Source: Funneliformis mosseae
Lineage: Eukaryota > Glomeromycota > Glomeromycetes > Glomerales > Glomeraceae
Reading direction: 5' to 3'
NCBI GenBank assembly: GCA_910592005.1
Contig: CAJVPP010001587.1
Coordinates: 1 to 19,045 of the forward strand
Length of the DNA: 19,045 nucleotides
A model generated the notes under the pieces. The model was not told the DNA's origin. It worked only from the letters and a program-made list of their open reading frames with translations, and did no database searches. The position numbers and the translations under genes are program-made. Within the stretch, counting starts at the first letter, position 1, and each line of letters begins with the position of its first letter. Below are positions 8,650-19,000 of this stretch, in pieces.

Positions 8650-11600
8650 TATTTTAAACATTCTAATGCTAATTTATCATCAAATATATTTGATTTTAAA
8701 TACTTCAGCTCAGAAAAGGATTATAAAATCTTTTAAAAAGATATAAGGTTAGTCTTTGATTTAGAAATTTGAATTTAGGTGGTGTCTATATCTTTAATAT
8801 TTATAGTCACGCATATCACTACTGATGTATAACTATTATATTTTATATTAGATGTTTGATGATAACCTGTAGGATATCCTTAGACATACGTGTTCATTGC
8901 CTTCCTTTAAATACTAATATCTAGTATACCATTGACTTAAATATGTATATAATGCTCAAATATTTCAGTTAATAATGATGCTTCTATATACTCATCAAGA
9001 TGTTTAGATCTATTGTAAAGAAATATTTTGAAAAATAGCATACAAAGAATGGACAATAATTTTCATTTTTGAATATATCAAATTAAAGTCTAATAATATA
9101 TCAGCTGATATAATTAAGACTCTGAAAATAGAAATATATATGCTAAAAATGCTCAAAGTAAAATTTAAAGCAACTTAGTAATAATTAGAAATAATAGTCA
9201 TAGTGAGAATTCTATTAGAATATTATGTAACTAACAAGAAATTGAAGTTATATATAATATGAATGCAAAAGAAGACTCTACTAACTATTATGTAAAAAGA
9301 TGATTTTGCTAATGATTTTATTCAAGAGACAGTATTATATTTTTATGCTAAACAGTTAAACAATGTTCTTTTTATATTAATATTTCTTTTTTTCTATAGA
9401 TTTATCTATTTGAGAATGTTTATGCTAAGATTAATGATTTTTCTTTCTCTTCTGATAAAATTTTAGCTCATATAATGCTAGTAATGAAAAGTATTGTAAA
9501 GAATCAAATATTTCAGAATTCAAGTAAGTTTTTTTTATTAATTTTAAATAATAAATTACGTTATTATAATTTTAAATTTGTTACTTTTATGCAGCTTTAT
9601 GTATAGTTTTATTTTAGATTTTACGCTCACATCAAGTACTAACACAGTAGTATTCTTTGATGAAGAATAATAAACTTACAATAAAAGCTTACTATAGAAG
9701 TAAACAATCAAAATAATTCTTTAATTTGAATATTCAACTTTAGCAATAATTTTATTTTATCTTTCAGCAGTACTGAAGTGATTCTTTCTAAATTAGTTAT
9801 GCCAGTAAAATTTATACAGTGACTCAAAAAATAGAAAGAGATTTGAGCAAAATTTGTGAACTGATCTCATAGCTGATTGATCTGCAGTTAATACTGAATA
9901 TATTAGAATTTATTTGCGATCATCTATTTAATTCTCTCAAAGAAAAGGTAAGATGTATTTGTAATCTTGATCATTTTGTTACAAATATTATTTTATTGTG
10001 ATTTTAAAACAATCATTAAAACTTTATAAATCTCATAATAAATGAGAGAAATTAAGGATTTAAAAACATCAGAATATAGGAGGTGATCAATAAAAAAGAG
10101 GTAAATTTACAAATTTTGAGTAATTTTAGTTATTAAGCTAGTTTTGTTTACATGACCATAATCAGCAGAATGAAATAATAAAAAAATTTTTGATTAAAAA
10201 GTGGATTTCTCACTTTTCTACTGACTACTTCTATATGATGATAATTTTTCATATAAAAAAGAAGTTTAAAAAAAATAGTATATTAGATTAAATGTGCTAT
10301 TAGATAATTGTAAGTCTTTTTTAATGAGTCTAATTTCTATTAAAACCATCATTTTAACCATTATTTTTAATCTAAATATTTTTGAATCTGAGTATAATCC
10401 TATACAATAAGTTAATTGTGATAAAAAAGAGTAGCTTAGAGATTATATAATTTTTATATTTCAAGGAGTTCTGAAATTAAACAGATTTACTTATATCTCT
10501 TGGTAAGTTTATTTTGTTTTACTTTTCTATTTTCTAGATTCAAATATCTGTTTTTATAAACTATTTTTAAGGAGAAGTTTTAGTAATAGTTAGTCTTCGA
10601 AAACACAATTAAGATAAATATATATTGGTAAAGCAACTTAAACAGACTTATTAAACAGATTTATTATATAAAATCAATCAACAAGAAATAGTTTATGAGT
10701 TGAGTTGTGGTGGTCTATACAAATATAATCTTACAAAGATTGTATCTGATGATTATCAACTTTCATAAATGTTCAAAAACACATTAGTTGACATGTTAAA
10801 AAAAATTCTAAAGTAAAAATGTATATTAAACTTTATATTATCAAATATCAGTCTTAATCTACTTTTGTCAATAGTTAGTTAATCTTATATAAATTTTGAA
10901 TTTTATTTCAGATCAGCAATATATGACTGAGATCTAAATATATATGATAGAAAAATGTGATATATATCAATTTTATTTCCTAAAATCATTCAATTTATCC
11001 AAATCTTATTCAACTTATGGCAACTTATATCTTGCTCTTTTATAAGCTTAGAATGTTAAGAAGATGACACATATGCCTCTAATTATAAGTAAAATATCAT
11101 GTATAAATATCTTAATAATGATGATGAAACCTTACAAAGAACGTCTTTCTTTAATAATGCAAATGAATTAGAAGGCAGAATACTAAGTAAAATATCTTAA
11201 CGAGTTACTATAAAAAGAAAAAGATTTTATTATTATTAATGAAAGTTAATCTGTTCTTTTAAAATATGATGAAAAATTATTGGAAGAGTAATTCATAATG
11301 TTATAAAAAAATATTACAAATCATTTTGGATTTAAAATAAAACTTATTGTAGATGCATATCTTAAATTAATCGTAAATAAAAAATACATGCTGATTCAGA
11401 AAAATTAATTTATCATAATCTTTATACGAATTTTTTAGATCTATCAACCAGTGATTCATATATATATAAAATAAAATTTTGATTTAGAAATACAAAGAAT
11501 ATATAATGAAGATAGAGATAATTTTAGAAAATAGTTATATAAAAATGCTAAAGATCATATACCATAATTAGTATTATCATATGAAAAATTTAAGCAAAAA

Positions 11601-11900
11601 GTAAATTTAAATAATAAACAAAAAATAGGTGCAGTATTTTGTATAGAAAACTATGAAGCTATAGGATATCAGGATAAGGATTTATTTATAAAATTGGTGT
11701 AGTTAAAGAAGGGTATTTTATTCATCTTGAATATGATATTACTATTAAAATGATATCAAATTCAATATAGTATTGTTAACACAAGCTGTATATGATATAG
11801 CTAAACTTAATTTAAGTAAAGGTGATATTTAATATACTAATACAATTACTTTAACTGAAAAACTGCTAATATAATAGAAAAAGAAACAGATATTATAAAA
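8650..11900 (+). pseudogene. Possible decayed multi-exon gene, product not recognised
   Basis: Several stretches look protein-like and helical: KEIFWKIAYKEW-like sequence near 9020-9050, NDFIQETVLYFYAKQL (9311-9358), FENVYAKINDFSFSSDKILA (9409-9468), KIYTVTQKIERDLSKICELI (9814-9873), EIVYELSCGGLYKYNLTKIV (about 10687-10746), FIIINES (about 11225), and KIGAVFCIENYEAIGYQDKD (11623-11682). Splice-like sites lie between some: GTTCTT/CTATAG (9365-9399), GTAAGT/ATGCAG (9524-9594), GTAAGA (9948) and GTAAGT/TTCTAG (10503-10537), and the first three junctions keep phase. Against this, stops occur about once per 10-15 codons, close to chance at this composition, and at least two further frameshifts are needed. 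I recognise no domain. It could be a dead duplicate of a host gene or an internal part of an unrecognised transposon. Confidence 0.35.
9400..9523 (+). other. Best-supported exon of the 8.65-11.9 kb relic
   Basis: This holds 41 codons without a stop in DNA where about four would be expected. It is flanked by a CTATAG acceptor with a pyrimidine tract and a GTAAGT donor. It encodes a helical segment around NDFSFSSDKILAHIMLVMKS. The preceding intron would be only 35 bp, short for fungi. Confidence 0.4.
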
Positions 11901-12124
11901 AATTAGATTTTTAATTAATTTTATAATAATTTTTATTTTTTTTATATATTTATCAATAAAAATCATTAAAATAAAGGTCTAATTATACTAATTTAATGTT
12001 TAATTATCTTATTGATAAAAAATAATTAACTCTACATATTTCTAACGAAATTTAAAATTTAAAATTTAAATTAATAAAATAAATTTCAATTATTAATTAT
12101 TTTAATATATTTCAACTATTATAA

Positions 12125-12300
12125 AGTATTTCAATTTAAGTCAAGTTAAGTTTAAGTCAAGTTTAAAATAAGTTAAGTTAAATATTTAACTTAACTTAAA
12201 TTTGACATGATTTACAAATCATTAAGTTAAAAAAATATAAATTTGATTGATTTAAACTCGACTTGACTTATCTAACTCGTAAGTTAACTTGACTTATTTA
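12125..12300. repeat. Cluster of AAGTTAAGT-type repeats with a perfect 30-bp palindrome
   Basis: The motif AAGTTAAGT/AAGTCAAGTT occurs repeatedly on the + strand before 12183 and mostly as its complement (ACTTAACTT, ACTTGACTT) after it. At the centre, 12169-12198 is a perfect palindrome with 15-bp arms and no spacer. There is no coding potential. Confidence 0.7.
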
Positions 12301-12749
12301 GAACTCTATTCTTAATGACAAGAATTTTTATATAATATTTTAGTTAGAAAATTTTTGACCAAGTAGAAATAATTATGTTAGGACTTATTATAAATAAAAT
12401 AAGATAATTATTATATTATATTTGTAACTAAATATTTAATCAAAATAAGCTGAAATCATTATTATAATTGATTTTATTGCTTAAATCATAACAAAATTTA
12501 TTTATCAAGATATTTTATCTAAATATAATACTTCTGAGAAATATAATTAATAGAGCTACTTCTTTTTAAAATAAACTATTAGTAGTATTACTATATATTA
12601 TTAAGACTAAGTATTACCTCTCATTTTCTTATTATTTACAATTAAATGAATGACTAAATATTTTAATCAAACTTTATGTTATATTTTAGTAAATATGCAA
12701 AATAATATCAAAAAAATAGGACATTTATTTAACCTTAGTATTATTTGTA

Positions 12750-12884
12750 TTAAAGATGATCATCGTAATTTAAAAAAATGGCATAATTGAGTTGCAACTT
12801 ATGATATAATTAAATTTTCTTATAGCATAATTAAGTTACAATTCAATTGAAAAATTTAAAAATAATTATAAGGATCATCTTTAA
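12750..12884. mobile_element. Third MITE-like inverted-repeat element
   Basis: The left end TTAAAGATGATC (12750-12761) is matched exactly by GATCATCTTTAA at 12873-12884, and similarity extends inward with gaps. Internal phrases CATAATTGAGTTGCAACT and CATAATTAAGTTACAATT form a direct repeat about 50 bp apart. Length is 135 bp with no coding. Target duplication is unclear. Confidence 0.45.
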
Positions 12885-13187
12885 TTTACATATTATACTG
12901 CATAATAAAAAATAACTAAATATAAGTTCTTTGAGTTATTATATAGATATCATACAGTATTATCAATAGATCTTTAAATGCAACATTTTATTATTACATA
13001 AAATTTATCACAGACTATTAAATAATATTATTAATTATTTATGATAATTATAATAATAATAATAAGATATAATAAAATATATTACAATAATAATAAAAAC
13101 TAAAGAAATATTATAATCAAATATATATAGGTATAGATTATTAGATTAGAGATAAAGTATACTATTTAATATTTATAATTATATATA

Positions 13188-14510
13188 CACTATCTAGACA
13201 AAGTATGTGAATCCTATATTTTAATGTGTTTCTCAGAAATTTACATAATAATTTAGGCTAAAATTTTAACACATGACAGCTTATGATTCATGTAAACAAT
13301 GATATAAACATTACTTTTATTTATAAATAAATTTAAAATGTGATTGATAAAATTAAAACTTGTACTACTTTACATTATGACCGATTTAACTAAGGCTGAA
13401 TGTAACCAAATTATTGGTCTTTTTAAGGGTGATGCCACAAAAGTATACATTATTAAAACACTTAGTTTTACTAAAATCACAGTTTACCAAACTATTCAAT
13501 TTTATTATGAAGAAAAAAGTCTTAAAACATAGCCACAAAGTAGCCATCTAAAACTTTTAAATAATAAACACCAAAAAATATTAAAAAATATTGTTAAAAA
13601 AAATAATCATCAGTCAGCTAAACAAATAAAGAACAAATTTCAGAAGAAAACTAAAATACAAGTTTCCACTTGAACTATAAAAAGAAATTTGCATAAACTT
13701 AATATTTTTCTCATATTCTAGCATTCAAATCTCTTCTTAGTGATAAATAAAGAGAAAATTAATTAAACTGGTGTATTGAAAAAAAAGATTGGTCCATTAA
13801 TAAATAGAAATCAGTTATTTGGAATAATAAAAGTTACTTTACAATATTTAAAAATAATGGTTTAGGGTGTGTTTAGAGAACTCCTAGAATAAGATTCAAT
13901 ATTTACAATATAGTTTCTTCAATAAAACATAGTGGTAAAGGCATAATGATATAAGGTTATTTTTCTAGAAAAGAATTGGGACTGCTAGAAAGGTTGATAG
14001 AAAAATAAACTATAGTAATTATATTCAAACACTTGAGAAACATTTATTATCATTAATCAATAATAATTTTAATGAATAAAATTATTTATTCTAAGATGAT
14101 AATATCTCAGTTTATATCGCAAAAAAATATTAAAAAATGAATAGAAACAAAAAAAGTTAAAATTTTGAAAAATTGGCCAAGTCAGTCATCTGACTTGAAT
14201 TCAATTGAACATTTATGATCAGAGCTAGAAGACATATTAGAAATTGTCTTAAACCTGCAAATAATATGAAAGAATTATAGTATGCTTTGTATGAAGAATA
14301 AAATAAATTCTAAAGAATACTTTAATAAATTTAATAAAAAGTATATTATACAAAATAGAGACATATATTAATAATAATGGCTAGCTAACTAAATATTAGT
14401 TTTATATATAGATAAATTAATAATAGTTTAAATTTTGACTACAGTTATTATATATGTTTTTGAGCAATTAATAAAAAAATAAAGGTCTGCTCACTTTTGT
14501 CTGAATAGTA
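13188..14510 (+). mobile_element. Tc1-like DNA transposon A
   Basis: The 5' end reads CACTATCTAGACAAAGTATG. The 3' end, on the other strand, reads TACTATTCAGACAAAAGTGA. The ends match imperfectly, with a shared AGACAAA core. TA lies immediately outside both (13186-13187 and 14511-14512), as expected for the Tc1/mariner superfamily. The size of 1.32 kb is normal. It carries a broken transposase in + orientation. Confidence 0.85.
13377..14390 (+). pseudogene. Tc1-like transposase A (broken)
   Basis: From ATG at 13377 the N-terminal helix-turn-helix reads MTDLTKAECNQIIGLF, IIKTLSFTKITVYQTI, then a TAG at 13530. A second DNA-binding part follows (NNHQSAKQIKNKF, TGA-TIKRNLHKLNIF). The catalytic core begins INWCIEKKDWSINK-TAG-KSV, then VIWNNKSYFTIFKNNG, where the family has SDES: the first catalytic Asp is Asn. 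GGGGIMIWG is degraded to SGKGIMI-TAA-G. The second Asp survives in DDNISVYIAKK (about 14095-14127). The Glu survives in NWPSQSSDLNSIEHL (about 14172-14216). Stops and frameshifts run throughout. The enzyme would have cut and pasted the element at TA. Confidence 0.85.
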
Positions 14511-14512
14511 TA

Positions 14513-14855
14513 TATAATAATAAATTCAGAAATAAGTTTAATAAACTATTTTATATTCATAGTATTATATAATCTGATACTTATAAATTATAAATTATAA
14601 ATAGTTAAATTAAAAAAATCTTACACATGCTGATTAACGTAAATCATATCTTAAAAAACTAATTGGAAATCTCAAATTATTATTACTGATCAATAATTTT
14701 AATATTATAAATATAAAATCTAAACAAATTAGATTTTTTAATAAAATAGTAAATACTAATAATAATGATCTTATTTTATAAAAATTACAAAAGACTTCTA
14801 CTCAAAATTTATTTCTCAAGTTATAAAAGTCTTATACTTAAGATAAAAAGTTAAA
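14513..14855. other. Spacer between Tc1 elements A and B
   Basis: AT-rich sequence with no recognised gene. Short peptides on the + strand (for example near 14790-14840) are too stop-dense to support. Confidence 0.5.
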
Positions 14856-14857
14856 TA

Positions 14858-16119
14858 TAGTAGCAGTCATAAGTATTTGACCACCTAAGATCATCCAAAA
14901 TTATTATATAACTATCCCTTAAATTTTCTAGAAATATAATATAATACAATACATGATTACCTATAAATTTATAAATGTCAATAATACAAAAAAAAATTTA
15001 GATGATCATCAAACTTTTACTTGAAAAATAGAACTTTCTTTAGAGAAATGATATGAAATTGTCTTTTTATGTGAGCATCTAGCTAGTCTAAAGTTTAGTT
15101 TTGGATTTATTGCTAAATAGATATATTGTAATAAGTCTACAGCTATTTATTGGGTTAAAAGATATTATGAAAACCAGGATCTAAGTACTTCAAAAATTAG
15201 AGCGGCCTTGTGTAATATTCATGAAACAAGATAATAAGATTGTAAAGATGGCAGAGAAAGAACATAATATAACAGCCATTTAAATACAAGAAAAAATAGA
15301 AGAAAGGGATATTGAGCTTAGTGTAAAAACAGTAAGATGACATCTTCATAAGTCTGAAAGAAAGTTTAATAATGAAATTTCTAAACATTTGCTTAAAGAA
15401 GACCATTGAAAGAAATGGTTGCAATAAGTAAAAAAACATAAGAATTTTGATTAGAATCGAGTTGTTTTTACAGATAAGAGTACATTTTAATTATATACAT
15501 CAAAAAAAGGTTTGACAGTTTCCTGGTAAAAAAAAGTGTTTCATTTTGTTAAGCATTCAACAAAAGTTTATGTTTAGAGATATTTTTCTGCTTTTAGATT
15601 TGATAAGCTATTTTGCTTTCAGAGGAACTTAATGCTGAATTTATATGTACTATTTATGAGCAGAGTCTTTTGGCTTCTACTTTTAAACTTTTTGGTAAAG
15701 GTAATATAGATTTCATCTTGCAAGAAGATAATGATCTAAAGCATTAATCAAAAATCGCAAAAAAATGAAAGGAAGAAAATAGCATTGAGGTACTTTCTTG
15801 GCCATCAATGTCTTCAAACCAAAACCCTATAGAAAACATTTGGAGGTTAATGAAAATTAATATACAAAAAAAAATTTCAATCAATTAGAGGGTTAAAGGG
15901 GAAACTTACAAAAGAATGGAACTGATTATCACCTGTACTTACTGCAAATTTGGTAGCTAGCATGAAAAGGCATACAGCTGCACTTATAGAATCAGATGAT
16001 GATTATATAATATATTAATTTTAGTTAATTGGTTATATATTTTTTAAATAAAAAAAAAATTTGAATTTACTTACTTGTAGCTGGAGTTAGAAGCAGTTAG
16101 ATACTTATGATTGCTACTG
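14858..16119 (+). mobile_element. Tc1-like DNA transposon B
   Basis: The 5' end is TAGTAGCAGTCATAAGTATT. The 3' end on the other strand is CAGTAGCAATCATAAGTATC. They agree at all but a few positions over about 25 bp, and every difference in the first 20 is a transition. TA flanks both (14856-14857, 16120-16121). Length 1.26 kb. It carries a transposase relic in + orientation and belongs to a family distinct from A and C by its ends. Confidence 0.9.
15010..16018 (+). pseudogene. Tc1-like transposase B (broken, catalytic triad kept)
   Basis: The N-terminal part reads YEIVFLCEHLASLKFSFGFI, then STAIYWVKRYYENQDLS, an HTH typical of Tc1-like proteins. After a frameshift come EKIEERDIELSVKTVR and HLHKSERKFNN. 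The first catalytic Asp is in VVFTDKSTF (about 15460-15488). The second is in FILQEDNDLKH (15714-15746). The Glu is in SSNQNPIENIWRLMK (about 15811-15855). I counted 34 residues between the last two, giving DD34E. The C-terminus TANLVASMKRHTAALIES and a TAA at 16016-16018 look natural. About ten Gln/Trp/Arg-type stops break it. Confidence 0.88.
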
Positions 16120-16121
16120 TA

Positions 16122-16352
16122 TATCTATTCCTTTTTTGAGTATGATATATTAAAAATTATATTTGAATTTTAATTAATACATTTTTTAGGATAAATGTTA
16201 AATAATAATGATATTTCGCCAATAAATACTTTATTTATATATACTTCTTATTCAAGAATTTTGAAATTCAATAAATTTAAAATACTCACTTTTTTAACTT
16301 TAATATATATTAGAAAACTTAAATCTATAAAGTAACAAAACCTTTTTAATCA
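16122..16352. other. Spacer between Tc1 elements B and C
   Basis: AT-rich sequence with no gene or repeat that I can support. Confidence 0.5.
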
Positions 16353-16354
16353 TA

Positions 16355-17691
16355 CACTTTCCTGAAAAAAAGTGTCTAAACATAATATTTTACAAATTGT
16401 GCTATAATTTATTATATATTTAAATAAATTATTATATAATTATAAAGTATAGATTCTACATATTTATTAGATATATTTTGTTATTGTTTTGAAATAATAA
16501 TTGTACAATATATTCATAAATAAAGCAATTTAATTTTAATAAAATTGCTTTGCCAATTATTTTTATTGTTCTTTAATTTAATCATAATTAAATTTTGTAA
16601 ATAAAAGAGAAAAAATAAAGAATTAACTGAATCTAAATGTAATTAAATTATCAGTCTTCATAAAGATAGTCACAGTTAAAGAGAAATTAGTAAAATTCTT
16701 AATATTCCTAAATCTACAATTAGTAATATTATTCTTCATTACAATAATAAAGAAGTTACAAAAAGTGCATTTTGTTTAGAATGATCACAAAAAATAAATG
16801 ATAAAAATAAATAAGTTTTAAAAGAAATAGTTAAAAAAAAACAATTGTAATAATGCAAAGCAATTTCAAAAAAAAATTAAAGAAATTATTAATATTTAAG
16901 TATTAACAAAAACATTAGTTAAAGAATTATATTAAATCAGGCTTTCTTTTTATATTATAGTAAAAAAAGTCGTTATAACTAAAATACAACATATTAACTG
17001 ATTAAATTAGTATTTAAAAAGAAGACATTGGGAGTTTCTAAATGAAAAGAAATAATTTGAAATAATAAATCTCATTTTAAGATTTTAAAAATAATGATTC
17101 TTATTATATTTAGCATTTTTCTGGTAAATATTTTAATATTGAAAATTTATCACCTATAGTAAAATATAAAAATAGTAAAATAATAATATAAAGTTTCTTT
17201 TCAAAAGATAGCTTAGGACTTTTAGTTAAAGTTAATGGAATTATAAATAGATTTGGCTATATTAAATATTAGAAAAAATTTGTTACCTTAGATAAAATCA
17301 AATTTTTATAGTAAAAGTTATTATTTTTAAGATAATAATGTATAGTTAAAAATGTAAAAGTGTGAATTCAAAAAAAAAAAACTTAAAATATTATCTAATT
17401 GGCTGTATCAGTCTTCAGATTTAAATCTAATTGAACACTTATGAGATAAATTTAATAGACAAATTAGAAAATGATCATAATATCTTAAAAATGCATTGTA
17501 ATTGAAAATTACTTTATAAGAAGAATGGTCAAAAATTCTAAATGCATTTTATGAAAAATTAATAAAAAGTATGTAAATAGAATAGATGAATATATTAGTA
17601 GAAATGGATGATTCACAAGTTATTAAATTATAAAAAAAATTTAATAAAAATAAATTTTTTTAGATACTCAGATACTTTCTTCAGGATAGTG
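16355..17691 (+). mobile_element. Tc1-like DNA transposon C
   Basis: The 5' end is CACTTTCCTGAAAAAAAGTG. The 3' end on the other strand is CACTATCCTGAAGAAAGTAT. TA lies outside both (16353-16354, 17692-17693). Length 1.34 kb. Its ends resemble those of element A (CACTAT...AAAGT), so A and C may be related families. Confidence 0.87.
16610..17630 (+). pseudogene. Tc1-like transposase C (heavily degraded)
   Basis: The N-terminal HTH is readable: KELTESKCN-TAA-IISLHKDSH, then REISKILNIPKSTISNIILH. After several stops come LVKELY, LKRRHWEFLNEKK, then IIWNNKSHFKIL, with TGA at the Trp and NNKS where SDES is expected, so the first Asp is lost. IENLSPIVKYKNSKIII and KDSLGLLVKVNGIINRFGYI follow. The region expected to hold the second Asp is too broken to read. 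The C-terminal SSDLNLIEHL motif (about 17416-17445) keeps the Glu and is followed by TGA for Trp and by QIRK and EEWSKILNAFYEKLIKSM. No intact start or frame remains. Confidence 0.8.
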
Positions 17692-17693
17692 TA

Positions 17694-18935
17694 CATAAAA
17701 ATTTTTGTTAAAACAGAAATCTTAAGTAAAAAATAATATAATCAAATTAAGTAATATGGTCTGCTAATATAATGTAATACTAAATATTAAAAATGTCAAA
17801 TATATTAAATATATTAGATATATTAAATATAGTTAATATAAAAATTAGCGTTTCTAATTCAGTTGATAATAACTAAGTTTTTATAATATTTCAAATAGTT
17901 TAATTTAGTTTAAATTATAAGCTAATCTAAATTTAAACTGAAATTTTAGTTCAGTTCATTTCAGATTAATAATCTTAAAAATATTAATACAAATATAAAC
18001 TAAATTGTAGACTGATAAAAATTTGAACTGTATTGAAAATTCAGATTAATCTGAAAGTTTAATTAATTTTTATAATTTATTTAGAATAATAATTTTATTA
18101 TTTTAATTAAATAATACTTTATTATCCAATTAAGTAATACTTTTATCATTCATTTAAAACTAATAATAATATTTTATTATTTTAATCAAATGAATTTTTA
18201 TTATTTATTTGACTAAAGTTATCATTTCAAATATAAATATAATTTGTTTTTATTTCTATCATTTAATTAGGATTATTTTAATGTTATAAAATTAGATTAA
18301 AAATAATTAAAAAACTAATACTTGAAAAAATTGGCAATTTGAGATATATTTAAAGATGTTAATTTAGTTTTAGTCTGATAATAATTTTGCAATGAATAGT
18401 AATATATAGAAATTATTGACAATTAAATGTAATCAATTTTTGGATAATTAAAAAAGATAATGACTTTAATTTAAAAATATTTTAAATAGATTATTTAATG
18501 AGAAATATTGTAAAAAAATTGTTTTCTAAGAAAAAAATAATTATGTATATATACAGGATATTTATATTTATTTTTTATATATTAGTATTCTAAAGATTAC
18601 AATATCTAAAGAATAATAGATTTAAAAAAAGCTATTACAGTAATTAAGGTTGTATTAATCTTTATAGTAACTTACATAAATTAAAGTCTTATAAAAAAGA
18701 ATTTTAATATTAAAATTATATTATATTACATTTATTATTACTGATTTTATTAGATTATTAATACTAAAATATATACAATATGTAAATATAAATAAATTTA
18801 TATTAATATTACTTTTTATTTAATATATATTATTCTAAACCTGATTTTAAAGATGCATTTAAACAGGTTTAATTGTATTTATCTCAGATTAAATCATTAA
18901 TATATTATGGATTTTTATTATAAAGGAATTAATAT
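17694..18935. other. AT-rich stretch without recognised genes
   Basis: It contains an ATATATTAAAT-type tandem patch at about 17795-17850, a repeat patch at 17880-18065, and runs of TAATACTTTTAT-like sequence at about 18105-18210. No coding frame is supported on either strand. Confidence 0.55.
17880..18065. repeat. Patch of TTCAGTTTAGATT-like repeats in both orientations
   Basis: Short variants of AGATTAATCTGAA, TTTCAGATTAAT, TTTAAACTGAAATT and TTTGAACTG recur in direct and inverted orientation, including a local palindrome (TTCAGATTAATCTGAA, about 18040-18055). It resembles the AAGTTAAGT cluster at 12.1-12.3 kb in style but not in sequence. Confidence 0.5.
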
Positions 18936-18938
18936 ATA

Positions 18939-19000
18939 TTGTTATACGAGTTGATTGCGAAGTCTACCGACTGAAAAGTAAACTTCAACGCGTATAGCAA
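18939..19000. repeat. G+C-richer imperfect hairpin near the window end
   Basis: TTGTTATACGAGTTG (18939-18953) pairs with CAACGCGTATAGCAA (18986-19000), 13 of 15 positions, one mismatch being a possible G-U pair. Inside, GAAGT (18959-18963) pairs with ACTTC (18982-18986), sharing one base with the outer arm. The stretch has several CG dinucleotides, unlike the flanks. It may be a terminal structure of a mobile element or part of a feature that continues past the window. It does not fold as a tRNA by eye. Confidence 0.45.

Larger units (their letters stand above)
11901..13187. other. Gene-free AT-rich stretch with repeats
   Basis: No coding region is supported. It contains the palindromic repeat cluster at 12120-12300, a MITE at 12750-12884 and an (ATAATA)n patch at about 13020-13100. 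The rest shows nothing beyond AT-rich sequence. Confidence 0.6.

Noticed and set aside
13020..13110. A satellite or CRISPR-like array from ATAATA repeats.
   Set aside because: It is a simple microsatellite with no spacers or conserved repeat unit.
15197..15439. An 80-codon - strand open frame.
   Set aside because: It is antisense to the readable Tc1-like transposase B and has no family features.
8650..17640. A reassigned genetic code (TAA/TAG as Gln, TGA as Trp), as in some ciliates, since most in-frame stops fall at Gln or Trp positions.
   Set aside because: Conserved Trp positions appear as TAG (integrase KECYY-TAG, RNase H AFK-TAG, Tc1 SINK-TAG) as well as TGA, while other Trp and Gln codons are intact. 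Catalytic residues are also lost by the same kind of change. Decay by C to T explains all of this.
18939..19000. A tRNA or other standard RNA gene.
   Set aside because: No cloverleaf, T-loop GTTCRA box or A box with proper spacing is visible; only a nested hairpin is supported.
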